Below, piece by piece: positions 56,267 through 63,900 of a DNA stretch of 64,000 bases. This DNA comes from Alteripontixanthobacter muriae (GTDB lineage Bacteria > Pseudomonadota > Alphaproteobacteria > Sphingomonadales > Sphingomonadaceae). Within the stretch, counting starts at the first letter, position 1, and every line of letters begins with the position of its first letter. The stretch spans positions 25,337 to 89,336 of the forward strand of contig NZ_JAAFZT010000006.1 of NCBI RefSeq assembly GCF_013336795.1, given 5' to 3'. A program made the position numbers and the translations under genes. The notes beneath the pieces were generated by a model. It was not told the DNA's origin. It did not search any database and was given only the letters and a program-made list of their open reading frames with translations.

Positions 56267-57412
56267 ATGGATGTCACCGGCCTTCGCATCGCCCTGTTCA
56301 GCGGCAATTACAATGTCACGCTCGACGGCGCGAACAAGGCGCTGAACCGGCTTGTCGAATATCTGCTGCGGCAGGGAGCGTCGGTGCGCGTCTATTCGCC
56401 GACCGTCGACGAGCCCGCCTTTCAGCAGCAAGGCGATCTGGTCAGCCTGCCATCGGTGGCCATACCGGGTCGCAGCGAATATCGCGTGCCGCTCGGCCTG
56501 TCTGCCAGGGCCAAGGCAGATCTGGAACGCTTCGCGCCAAATATCGTCCATGTATCTTCGCCGGATTTCAGCGCCCGTGCAGCGCTCCGCTGGGCGAAAG
56601 CGCGCGGCATACCGGTGCTGGCATCGGTACACACGCGGTTCGAAACCTACCCGCGCTACTACGGCGTCGGCTTTCTCGAACCGGCACTGGAGGGCTGGAT
56701 CCGCGGCTTTTACCGGCGCTGCGATGCCCTGGTCACGCCGTCGCAAAGCATGGTGGAAGTCTTGCGCGAACAGCGGATGAACAGCGATATCGCAATCTGG
56801 TCGCGCGGCGTCGATCGCGACATCTTCGGCCCCGAGCGGCGGGATCCGGCCTGGCGCCGCAGTCTGGGCATTGCCGATGAGGATGTCGCCATTGCCTTCC
56901 TCGGCCGGCTGGTCATGGAAAAGGGGCTCGACCGTTTCGCGCAGACGATCGATCATCTGAAAGCCCGAAACATATCGCCGAAGATCATCGTGATCGGCGA
57001 CGGACCCGCCCGCGGCTGGTTCGAAGCCGCGTTGCCCACGGCCACATTCGTCGGGTTCCAGACCGGTGCGGGCCTCGGACGGGCGCTGGCGAGCGCCGAC
57101 ATATTCTTCAATCCCAGCATCACCGAAACCTTCGGCAACGTCACTTTGGAAGCGATGGCGAGCGGCCTGCCCGTGGTCGCCAGCGCAGCCACCGGCAGCA
57201 CGAGCCTCGTGCAGGACGGCGTATCGGGCCGGCTCGTTCCGCCGGGCAGCGCAGAGCATTTCGCAGATGCCCTCGCACCCTATCTGACAGATGCCGACCT
57301 TCGCCGCGCGCATGGCGCAGCGGGCGAAAAGCGCAGCCGCGACTTCTCCTGGGATGCCATCAATCAGGTAATGGCCGAAACCTACCTTCGCCTTGTCGCT
57401 GCATCAGCCTGA
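56267..57412 (+). CDS. GT4-family glycosyltransferase
   Basis: A 381-residue GT-B glycosyltransferase. The N-terminal domain starts RIALFSGNYNVTLDGANKAL, and the C-terminal nucleotide-sugar domain has FLGRLVMEKGLDRF, VIGDGPARG and the E-x7-E motif NPSITETFGNVTLEAMASGLP. The acceptor recalls glycolipid mannosyl- or glucuronosyltransferases (SVHTRFETYPRYYGVGFLE) but cannot be named. Shine-Dalgarno GGGGA precedes ATG 56267. Divergent from serC; the 207-nt gap holds both promoters and the serC leader. Confidence 0.92.
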   Translation: MDVTGLRIALFSGNYNVTLDGANKALNRLVEYLLRQGASVRVYSPTVDEPAFQQQGDLVSLPSVAIPGRSEYRVPLGLSARAKADLERFAPNIVHVSSPDFSARAALRWAKARGIPVLASVHTRFETYPRYYGVGFLEPALEGWIRGFYRRCDALVTPSQSMVEVLREQRMNSDIAIWSRGVDRDIFGPERRDPAWRRSLGIADEDVAIAFLGRLVMEKGLDRFAQTIDHLKARNISPKIIVIGDGPARGWFEAALPTATFVGFQTGAGLGRALASADIFFNPSITETFGNVTLEAMASGLPVVASAATGSTSLVQDGVSGRLVPPGSAEHFADALAPYLTDADLRRAHGAAGEKRSRDFSWDAINQVMAETYLRLVAASA

Positions 57413-57430
57413 CTTCGCGCAGGCGAATGC

Positions 57431-57889
57431 TTAGACAAGCACGCCCTTGCGCCGCATGGAGATGGCATAGACCAGCAGGAATGTCGTCACCGACCAGATG
57501 ACGATTGCCATGATCCGCGCGAAGCCGCCGCTGGCCCAATCGGGTGCCTCGGTAATTACCTGATAGAAAGTCGTACCGGCGAGGCCCACCAGCGCGATGG
57601 CGAAGGCGTGGATGGCCCAGCGTTTCCTCAGCAGCAGCAGGACGGAGCCAGCGACAGCCCCCCAGACGCCAAGCGCCCAGAAGAAGACTGCCCATGCCGG
57701 AAACCCTGCGAAATAGGCCAGGGCGATCTCGGGCGTGGTTCCGATCGATGCCGACATCTGCCGGAAATAGTCAAGGTTGCCTGCCTGCGTCTGCACGTAG
57801 TCATTCGCGCCGAAAGCATTCCACGCGAGGCTGACGATGCCCACTACCCACAGATGCCAGGGAGTATTGCGCTTTATCTGTTCCACCAT
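57431..57889 (-). CDS. four-helix membrane protein of unknown function
   Basis: A 152-residue protein with four hydrophobic segments (HLWVVGIVSLAWNAFGA, WAVFFWALGVWGAVAGSVLLLL, WAIHAFAIALVGLAGTTFY, IMAIVIWSVTTFLLVYAIS). Between helices one and two lies NDYVQTQAGNLDYFRQMSAS. The start MVEQIKRNTPW at 57889 is chosen. It belongs to a type often annotated as a hypothetical integral membrane protein in sphingomonads; no function is known. Convergent with the glycosyltransferase. Confidence 0.7.
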   Translation of the reverse strand: MVEQIKRNTPWHLWVVGIVSLAWNAFGANDYVQTQAGNLDYFRQMSASIGTTPEIALAYFAGFPAWAVFFWALGVWGAVAGSVLLLLRKRWAIHAFAIALVGLAGTTFYQVITEAPDWASGGFARIMAIVIWSVTTFLLVYAISMRRKGVLV

Positions 57890-57968
57890 GGATCGATCCT
57901 CTACCAGCGCCCTCCCCATGTTGTAAGCGACGGCAGACGGCATGGCAATTGCCCCTGACCGGCCCTAG

Positions 57969-59303
57969 ATGCATGTCATGGCCGACCTATTTGCCGACGA
58001 TCCGCTCCCGCTCCCCAGTCCGGACCACCCGCGCGAAGATGCGCCCTTGGCCGAACGCCTTCGCCCCGCGAGTTTGGATGGAATCATCGGGCAGGAACAT
58101 CTGACCGGGCCGGAGGGCGCGATCGGCCGCATGGTCGCGGCGGGGCGGCTGTCCAGCATGATCCTGTGGGGCCCGCCCGGCACCGGCAAGACCAGCATCG
58201 CGCGCCTTCTGGCCGACGCGGTAGGCATGCGGTTCCACGCCGTAAGCGCGGTATTCTCCGGGGTTGCCGACCTCAAGAAAGCATTCGCAGAAGCCGACCG
58301 CGCCGCCGAAGCGGGCCAGCGGACGCTGTTGTTCGTGGACGAGATCCATCGCTTCAACCGTGCGCAGCAGGACGGATTTCTGCCATTTGTCGAACGCGGT
58401 ACGGTGACGCTGGTCGGCGCCACGACCGAGAACCCCAGTTTCGAGATCAACGCCGCCTTGCTGAGCCGTGCGCAGGTTCTCATCCTGCATCGCCTCGACG
58501 CCGAGGCTCTTGCACGCCTGCTCGACCGGGCCGAGAAACTGCAAGGCGCGCTACCGCTGACGCCCGAGGCGCGCGAGGCACTGGTCGCCAGCGCCGATGG
58601 CGACGGACGGTTCCTGCTGAACCAGGCAGAGACGCTTTACGCGGCGAAGATAGAAGAACCTCTCGACCCGGCGCGGCTCGGCCAGTTCCTGCAACGCAGG
58701 GTCGCCATCTACGACAAGGACCGCGAGGGGCATTACAACCTGATCTCTGCCCTTCACAAGGCGGTGCGCGGGTCCGATCCGCAGGCGGCGCTATACTACC
58801 TCGCGCGCATGCTGGTGGCAGGTGAAGAGCCGCTCTTCCTGCTGCGGCGGATGGTCCGCATGGCGGTCGAGGATATCGGCCTCGCCGATCCGAACGCCCT
58901 GCCGCAATGTCTGGCGGCGAAGGATGCCTATGACTTCCTCGGCAGCCCCGAAGGCGAACTCGCCATCGTGCAGGCCTGCCTCTACCTGGCGACCGCGCCC
59001 AAGTCCAACGCGGTGTACAAGGCGCAGAAAGCCGCCTTTCGCAGTGCACGCGATACCGGCAGCCTGATGCCGCCCGCGAACATCCTGAACGCGCCCACCA
59101 AGCTGATGAAGAGCATCGGCTATGGCAAGGATTATGCCTACGACCACGATACGGAGGGTGCGTTTTCAGGCGCGAATTACTGGCCCGATGACATGGAGCC
59201 GCAGACCTACTACGCCCCGGTGGAGCGCGGCTTCGAACGCAAGATCCGGGAGCGGCTGGACTGGTGGGATCGTGAGCGGCGGACGCGCCGGGGCGAGGCG
59301 TGA
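57969..59303 (+). CDS. rarA: replication-associated recombination protein A
   Basis: AAA+ clamp-loader-like ATPase (RarA/MgsA/WRNIP1 family) acting at stalled forks. Walker A is GPPGTGKTS, Walker B LLFVDEIHRFNRAQQD, sensor 1 VGATTENPSFEINAALLSR, and the family-specific C-terminal YYLARMLVAGEEPLFLLRRMVRMA and NAVYKAQKAA. 444 residues is normal. It starts at ATG 57969 or three codons later. Its stop overlaps the next gene's GTG (GTGA). Confidence 0.95.
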   Translation: MHVMADLFADDPLPLPSPDHPREDAPLAERLRPASLDGIIGQEHLTGPEGAIGRMVAAGRLSSMILWGPPGTGKTSIARLLADAVGMRFHAVSAVFSGVADLKKAFAEADRAAEAGQRTLLFVDEIHRFNRAQQDGFLPFVERGTVTLVGATTENPSFEINAALLSRAQVLILHRLDAEALARLLDRAEKLQGALPLTPEAREALVASADGDGRFLLNQAETLYAAKIEEPLDPARLGQFLQRRVAIYDKDREGHYNLISALHKAVRGSDPQAALYYLARMLVAGEEPLFLLRRMVRMAVEDIGLADPNALPQCLAAKDAYDFLGSPEGELAIVQACLYLATAPKSNAVYKAQKAAFRSARDTGSLMPPANILNAPTKLMKSIGYGKDYAYDHDTEGAFSGANYWPDDMEPQTYYAPVERGFERKIRERLDWWDRERRTRRGEA

Positions 59304-60193
59304 CACAAGGCCGGTTTCGCCATTTCATCGGCGTGGACTGGTCGGGGGCCGCAGGAGAACGGCACCGGGGGATCGCCGTGGCACAAGCGGATGCAGCGGG
59401 CGGGCCGCCCAGCCTTGTCCTACCGGATCGCAGATGGTCGCGTGCGGAGTTGCTGGATTATCTGCGCGCCGATCTGCCGCCGGACACGCTCGTCGGTCTC
59501 GACCTCGGGATCGGCTTGCCATTTGTGGATTGCGGAGGTTTCTTTCCCGGCCTGCCGCCGGCCGACAGCCCGCGGGATGCCCGGTCCTTGTGGCAAAAGG
59601 TCGCGGAGGTCTGCGCGGGCGATCCTCACCTTGGCGCAATGTCCTTCGTCGATGATGCGCGTTTCAATGCCTATTTCCGGCGGCACGGACAAAGAGAAGG
59701 GAGTGAGTTCCGCTGCGATAACGCCCGGCATGGCATGGGCCGGTTCCGGGTTACCGAGCTTCGCCAGGCAGAAATGGGGTGCAAGCCGACATCCAACTTC
59801 AATCTCGTCGGCGCATCGCAGGTCGGCAAGTCCAGCCTGACCGGTATGCGCGTGCTGCATGAACTCGGCGGCCATATACCGGTCTGGCCGGTCGACGAGA
59901 TCGGATCACAAGGTAGCGTGATCGTCGAAATCTACACCGCGATCGCCGCCATGGCAGGGGGAAGAACGGCGGGTCGCAGCAAGGTAAAGAACGCGGCAGA
60001 GCTGGACGAAGTGCTGGCAGGCCTTGGCTCTCCCGGCAGCGGGATGACCGGTGCGATCGACGACCACTCTGCCGATGCGCTGATGGTGGCAGCCTGGCTA
60101 CGCGACCGATCCGCCGACCCCGCGCTATGGGCACCTGCCGACATGACGAACCACATCGCCCGAACCGAAGGCTGGACGTTCGGAGTAGCCTGA
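59300..60193 (+). CDS. RNase H-fold-like protein of unknown function (DUF429-like)
   Basis: A 297-residue protein starting at GTG 59300 with GAGG just upstream. The opening FIGVDWSGAAGERHRGIAVAQ and the later LVGLDLGIGLPF resemble the strand-turn-Asp elements of RNase H/DUF429 proteins, and a C-terminal DDHSADALMVAAWL gives further acidic residues that could complete a metal site. The middle part (GCKPTSNFNLVGASQVGKSSL) contains a P-loop-like GASQVGKS. No exact family is certain. The GTGA overlap with rarA suggests shared expression and a possible DNA-repair tie. Confidence 0.7.
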   Translation: MTQGRFRHFIGVDWSGAAGERHRGIAVAQADAAGGPPSLVLPDRRWSRAELLDYLRADLPPDTLVGLDLGIGLPFVDCGGFFPGLPPADSPRDARSLWQKVAEVCAGDPHLGAMSFVDDARFNAYFRRHGQREGSEFRCDNARHGMGRFRVTELRQAEMGCKPTSNFNLVGASQVGKSSLTGMRVLHELGGHIPVWPVDEIGSQGSVIVEIYTAIAAMAGGRTAGRSKVKNAAELDEVLAGLGSPGSGMTGAIDDHSADALMVAAWLRDRSADPALWAPADMTNHIARTEGWTFGVA

Positions 60194-60241
60194 AACCCGC
60201 ACAATCGATGCCGAGGCGACGAGGAAATGCTTTACTTGTGA

Positions 60242-60282
60242 CCGCCCCTTATTGCATGGGGGCGGCCACTGAACTGTTCAGT
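60242..60282. repeat. hairpin and perfect palindrome upstream of tRNA-Thr
   Basis: CCGCCCC (60242-60248) can pair with GGGGCGG (60259-60265). It is followed by a perfect 15-bp odd palindrome, ACTGAACTGTTCAGT (60268-60282), ending 2 nt before the tRNA. The first may end the upstream transcript (no T run). The second may serve tRNA precursor processing or be a binding site. Confidence 0.5.
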
Positions 60283-60284
60283 CA

Positions 60285-60365
<81 letters not shown>

Positions 60366-60477
60366 AATCCTCTGAAATTAATAACTTGCTGCTGGTACAG
60401 ATGGAGCGTCGCCGTGCCCTTATTGCCGTGCCGGACCTTTGGGGACTATCTTAGGACTGATTTAAGAAGGTCAGTCT

Positions 60478-61668
60478 ATGCGAATCCATTTTACAAAACA
60501 GCAGGTGCAGGGCCTCAAAGCCAAGGCAACTGACAAGCGCCAGGAGCATCGGGACCTAGGGGGGCAAAATCTCTACATCGTTGTTCAACCCAAATCCGGT
60601 GAAACATCATTCGTCATTCGCCCCACGGTCAATGGGAAGCAGCGCCGGGTAACGATAGGCCACTTCCCCGACATGAGCCTTGCTGATGCTCGCGAAGAGG
60701 CAGCAAGGCATAAATCCGATATAAGGCAAGGCAAGCCACTGGTGCGATACCAGCCAGCGCCAGAGGCAATCGGTATTACCGTCAAGGAAGCTTGGGACCT
60801 TTATTGGCAACATGAAGCCAGCACCCGTAAATCCGCTGATGAAAAGCAGAGGATTTTCAACAAAGACGTTGCCCCTGCGATTGGAGCCAAGCTGTTAAGC
60901 GAGGTCACACGCGACGATGTAGCCAGCTTGGTAAGCCGCAAGTTCGCCACGGCTAAGACAGCTTCAAACAGGCTTCATTCCCTACTTGCCCGTTTTTTCC
61001 GTTGGTGTCTGACCAAGGGGCACTCGCTTACCAACCTCGACAGCAACCCAATGGAGTCTGTCGTAAAGATGCATTCAGAGCGTAGCAGCGCCCGCAAGCG
61101 CTACCTTACCGAGCAAGAACTTAGGTGGTGGTTCCAAGCCCTTCCCGCCGCCGGTTCGTATGCTCCCATACACGAATTGCTGATGCGGACCCTATGCCGG
61201 TTCTCGGACATACTGGACCTGACATGGGGCGAAGTGGTCGAAAGAGATAACGGCGATGTGGTGCTAGAAATCGGCGAAACCAAAAACAACCAACCACACG
61301 TAGTCTACCTTCACCCTAGCGCAGCGAAACTGCTCCCTAAGCGCCCTAAGGATGCAAAGCCAGAAGACCGAGTGTTCAGCGTCACCAGCAGGAGCAGCAA
61401 GCCTGTAGAGCGCATTAGGAAGCGCATGGAAGAGATTGCGGCATTGGAAGGGCGGCAAGTCCCCCACTGGCAACCACATGATTACCGCAGGACCGGAACG
61501 ACGCACCTAGCGGGCATGATGGATGAAGAAGACAACCCCCTAGTTCCCGACCATATCCTAGACCGTCTGCTCGCCCACAAGGAGCAGCGGGTTATTAGAC
61601 ATTACAACATCTACGGGTACTACCGGGAAAAGAAGAGTGCACTGCTTCTATGGAACAATAAGCTATAA
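60478..61668 (+). CDS. tyrosine-type site-specific recombinase (integrase)
   Basis: A 396-residue phage/island integrase. The N-terminus carries a DUF4102-like arm-binding domain (GGQNLYIVVQPKSGETSFVIR ... IGHFPDMSLADAREEA), then a SAM-like core-binding domain and the catalytic domain. Catalytic residues: Arg in TLCRFSDILDL, Lys in GETKNNQPHV, H-x-x-R in PHDYRR, His in LLAHKEQ, and the nucleophile Tyr in HYNIYGYY. Shine-Dalgarno AAGG precedes the ATG. It lies just downstream of tRNA-Thr and probably inserts there. Codon use is less GC-biased than in the chromosome to the left. Confidence 0.94.
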   Translation: MRIHFTKQQVQGLKAKATDKRQEHRDLGGQNLYIVVQPKSGETSFVIRPTVNGKQRRVTIGHFPDMSLADAREEAARHKSDIRQGKPLVRYQPAPEAIGITVKEAWDLYWQHEASTRKSADEKQRIFNKDVAPAIGAKLLSEVTRDDVASLVSRKFATAKTASNRLHSLLARFFRWCLTKGHSLTNLDSNPMESVVKMHSERSSARKRYLTEQELRWWFQALPAAGSYAPIHELLMRTLCRFSDILDLTWGEVVERDNGDVVLEIGETKNNQPHVVYLHPSAAKLLPKRPKDAKPEDRVFSVTSRSSKPVERIRKRMEEIAALEGRQVPHWQPHDYRRTGTTHLAGMMDEEDNPLVPDHILDRLLAHKEQRVIRHYNIYGYYREKKSALLLWNNKL

Positions 61669-61783
61669 ACACTAAGAAGTTGACTGGCAGTATCAATGTA
61701 CCAGAATCTACCTAGGTAAAAATATTACTCTATAAGTCAGTTTCTCTCGTTATAGTTGATTAAATAAAGTAAAACCAAATAAT

Positions 61784-61809
61784 GATTCTGCGCGGGTACT
61801 TGCAGAATC
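61784..61809. promoter_or_regulatory. inverted repeat, possible operator
   Basis: Perfect 8-bp arms GATTCTGC (61784-61791) and GCAGAATC (61802-61809) separated by 10 nt, one helical turn between half-site centres plus. It lies 32 nt before the AlpA-like gene in an otherwise AT-rich 172-nt gap. No T run follows, so an operator is more likely than a terminator. Confidence 0.45.
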
Positions 61810-61840
61810 GGGCGCGCACCCCTATGTACTGCTCCGTCAC

Positions 61841-62038
61841 ATGAGAACGAGCAGTAAGATGAAGCTTTTGACCCTATCCGATGTTTGCGAACGCACCCGA
61901 TACTCTCGGTGGACCATCTTGCGGCACCGCAGGAGATTTCCCGACTACCCTAAGCCCGTAGGGTTGGATGGCGACAATCCACGGTTTGTCGAAGAAGAGA
62001 TTGAAGCGTTCTATCTCCGTCGAAGGCAGAAGCGATGA
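61841..62038 (+). CDS. AlpA-like helix-turn-helix regulator / excisionase
   Basis: A 65-residue protein with a winged-helix of the MerR/AlpA type: LLTLSDVCERTRYSRWTILRHRRR forms the helix-turn-helix, followed by FPDYPKPVGLDGDNPRFVEEEIEAFYLRRRQ, the wing and last helix typical of AlpA. AlpA proteins switch on integrase genes of cryptic prophages or act as excisionases. Start at 61841, or ATG 61859 six codons in. Its place just after the integrase fits control of excision. Confidence 0.85.
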   Translation: MRTSSKMKLLTLSDVCERTRYSRWTILRHRRRFPDYPKPVGLDGDNPRFVEEEIEAFYLRRRQKR

Positions 62039-62116
62039 CTGCTCGCAGGTCTTTGCCCAGACAATTAGGTATTGGATAGAATCGTAGGCGATTAGCGCTA
62101 TATAAGGACGTAGTAA

Positions 62117-62524
62117 ATGAGCAAATTGGGAAAACTTCTACAGAAGATGAATGCGAACAAGAGGGTAACTGTATTTATACATCTGAGAAGCCTTGAGCCC
62201 GAGGCAGAAGAGTATCTCGGGGAGATACTTGAACAGCTTGAATCATACGGTTTTCTTTTCGCCGGGAACGATCTGTGGGTCCACGATCAGCTTCCTAAGC
62301 AGCATGGCGCCTGGAGTCTGTTTACAGAAATCCAAGAAGCAAATGAGAATTCGACGGGCGGGGGATATATACACCTAGAATATAGAATTGATGAATCTAT
62401 GACGGAAGGCGATGAAGAGTGGAGCCAGCTTATTGCTGATGTTATTCGTGGTGATGCTGATTACCATGCCGTTTCATACTACGTAAACCAAGAACTTGCT
62501 GATTACATCAATGATTGTAGTTAA
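62117..62524 (+). CDS. acidic protein of unknown function on the element
   Basis: A 135-residue protein with no recognised family. It is strongly acidic: about 25 Asp/Glu against about 9 Lys/Arg, with clusters such as SLEPEAEEYLGEILEQLE and DESMTEGDEEW. Secondary structure looks like mixed strand and helix, and one Cys ends the chain. Shine-Dalgarno AAGGA lies 9 nt before the ATG. Low-GC codon use marks it as element-borne. High negative charge is compatible with a DNA-mimic or anti-restriction role, but nothing else supports that. Confidence 0.65.
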   Translation: MSKLGKLLQKMNANKRVTVFIHLRSLEPEAEEYLGEILEQLESYGFLFAGNDLWVHDQLPKQHGAWSLFTEIQEANENSTGGGYIHLEYRIDESMTEGDEEWSQLIADVIRGDADYHAVSYYVNQELADYINDCS

Positions 62525-62592
62525 TCTCTAATTTTAAACAATGACGTTGGAATCTAGATGATAACACTAAAACACGCTATGCAACAACTTAC

Positions 62593-62606
62593 GATGCTAA
62601 CGCATC
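62593..62606. repeat. short inverted repeat
   Basis: GATGC (62593-62597), TAAC, GCATC (62602-62606). It lies in the AT-rich gap between the acidic-protein gene and the GntR-type gene; role unknown. Confidence 0.3.
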
Positions 62607-62620
62607 ATATTACATTCTTT

Positions 62621-62663
62621 TAAAAAGAAAGAAAGAAAACCTGGTAAAAGAAAGAAAGAAAAA
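62621..62663 (+). repeat. two purine-rich direct repeats
   Basis: TAAAAAGAAAGAAAGAAAA (62621-62639) and TAAAAGAAAGAAAGAAAAA (62645-62663) are near-identical (GAAA) tracts with a 24-nt period. They precede the GntR-type gene by about 35 nt. They could bend DNA, mark a promoter, or be a simple-sequence expansion. Confidence 0.5.
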
Positions 62664-62666
62664 GCT

Positions 62667-62679
62667 TATGCATTGCATA
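62667..62679. promoter_or_regulatory. palindrome, candidate GntR operator
   Basis: TATGCA-T-TGCATA is a perfect 13-bp odd palindrome ending 17 nt before the GTG of the GntR-type gene. Members of this family often bind a palindrome in their own promoter, so autoregulation is plausible. Confidence 0.45.
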
Positions 62680-62696
62680 GTAGTTGAATAGACCCC

Positions 62697-63101
62697 GTGC
62701 TGTCAATCCGCCACACCAGAGATAAAGTAGAGGGCTCGGAAGAGAATCGTAGGAATTCTTGGTCGCAGATCCGGGATGATATCAGCCTCGCGATTATCTC
62801 TGGTGAATATAACGACGGAGATACTCTTCCTTCGGTGCGCTCTTGCGCAAAGGAGCGTAGGGCTCACCACGATACGGTTAGGAAGGCGTACGACACGCTT
62901 GCTGCCGAAGGGGTAATTACGAAGCGTCGAGGGTTGAGCCCTGTAGTAGCTTGCGGCGGGACCGATAAGCTTCTCTTACTCGCAAAATCGGCCTTCCTGG
63001 GCGAACAGCTACCAGCGTTTGCGGCCCAAATGAGACTTCTTGGTCTGACATGGAGCGAAGTTGAAGCCGTTGACGTAGCTAGAGAAGGCAGCGGTACCTA
63101 A
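62697..63101 (+). CDS. GntR-family (YtrA-like) transcriptional regulator
   Basis: A 134-residue regulator. The winged helix shows the GntR pattern: SQIRDDISLAIISGEYNDGDTLPSVRSCAKERRAHHDTVRKAYDTLAAEGVITKRRG read across helices and wing. Only about 50 helical residues follow, the short effector-less tail of the YtrA subfamily. The start is GTG at 62697, bounded upstream by an in-frame stop; no good ribosome site is seen. YtrA-type genes often precede ABC transporters, but none follows here. Confidence 0.85.
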   Translation: MLSIRHTRDKVEGSEENRRNSWSQIRDDISLAIISGEYNDGDTLPSVRSCAKERRAHHDTVRKAYDTLAAEGVITKRRGLSPVVACGGTDKLLLLAKSAFLGEQLPAFAAQMRLLGLTWSEVEAVDVAREGSGT

Positions 63102-63262
63102 TAGACAAGGCGTGCTACGGTCCCCGGCTATCACTATGGCTGCGAGGTAAGAACTTGCATCGAAATTGTTGAAGGCCAATTTCAAGAAGCACGTAGGGCT
63201 AGAACCCGCCGTGTCTTTGAAGTAGGGCGCACTTAATTTTTATCAGATTAGGACAAGCCAGC

Positions 63263-63694
63263 ATGGAAAACGAAGACCTACTTACATTTACGAGTGACAT
63301 TGTGTCATCCTACGTGGCGAACAACCGTATCGCTGCCGATGATGTGGGCCAGTTGGTGCAGGACGTTTACCGAGCGCTGTCCTCAGTAGGGGAAACGCAA
63401 GAAGAGCCTGAGGCAGTAGAACCCGCAGTGTCGGTAAGGGCTTCGATAAAGCCGGACCATCTTGTCTGCCTTGAATGCGGCAAAAACCAGAAAATACTAA
63501 AGCGGCACCTGATGACTGCGCATAACCTTACCCCTGAGGAATACAGAGAGCGTTACGGCTTGAAGAGCGATTACCCAATGATTGCCCCTGATTATGCAGA
63601 ACGTAGGCGGGACCTTGCGAAGCAAATTGGCCTTGGTCGCAAGAAGGGCGAAAAGTTAGGCCCTCGCAAGAACGGCAATGGCAAGGCTAAGTAG
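63263..63694 (+). CDS. MucR/Ros-family zinc-finger regulator
   Basis: A 143-residue alphaproteobacterial regulator. The zinc finger is C69-x2-C72-x9-H82-x4-H87 (CLECGKNQKILKRHLMTAH), followed by LTPEEYRERYGLKSDYPMIAPDYAERR, the family hallmark. A basic tail (GRKKGEKLGPRKNGNGKAK) and an N-terminal helical oligomerisation region complete it. MucR/Ros proteins bind AT-rich DNA and act like H-NS, silencing horizontally acquired genes. Shine-Dalgarno AGGA lies upstream. Its presence on the element may keep element genes quiet. Confidence 0.93.
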   Translation: MENEDLLTFTSDIVSSYVANNRIAADDVGQLVQDVYRALSSVGETQEEPEAVEPAVSVRASIKPDHLVCLECGKNQKILKRHLMTAHNLTPEEYRERYGLKSDYPMIAPDYAERRRDLAKQIGLGRKKGEKLGPRKNGNGKAK

Positions 63695-63900
63695 GGAAGT
63701 AGCTGTTGCAGCAACCCGCTAACCGTCAGTAGCATCTTCAATAGCCTCTAGAATGCCCTAGGATGGCCGTACGGTGTCTTTATAGATGCTCTGGCTGCCT
63801 ATGTAGCTAAAAACGCTTACAGGCGCTTAGAAGCGCTTAAATTCAGTATCACGAAAGATAAAGCCAATGGCTTATGCAATACCTAAAGACGAAGTCCTAG

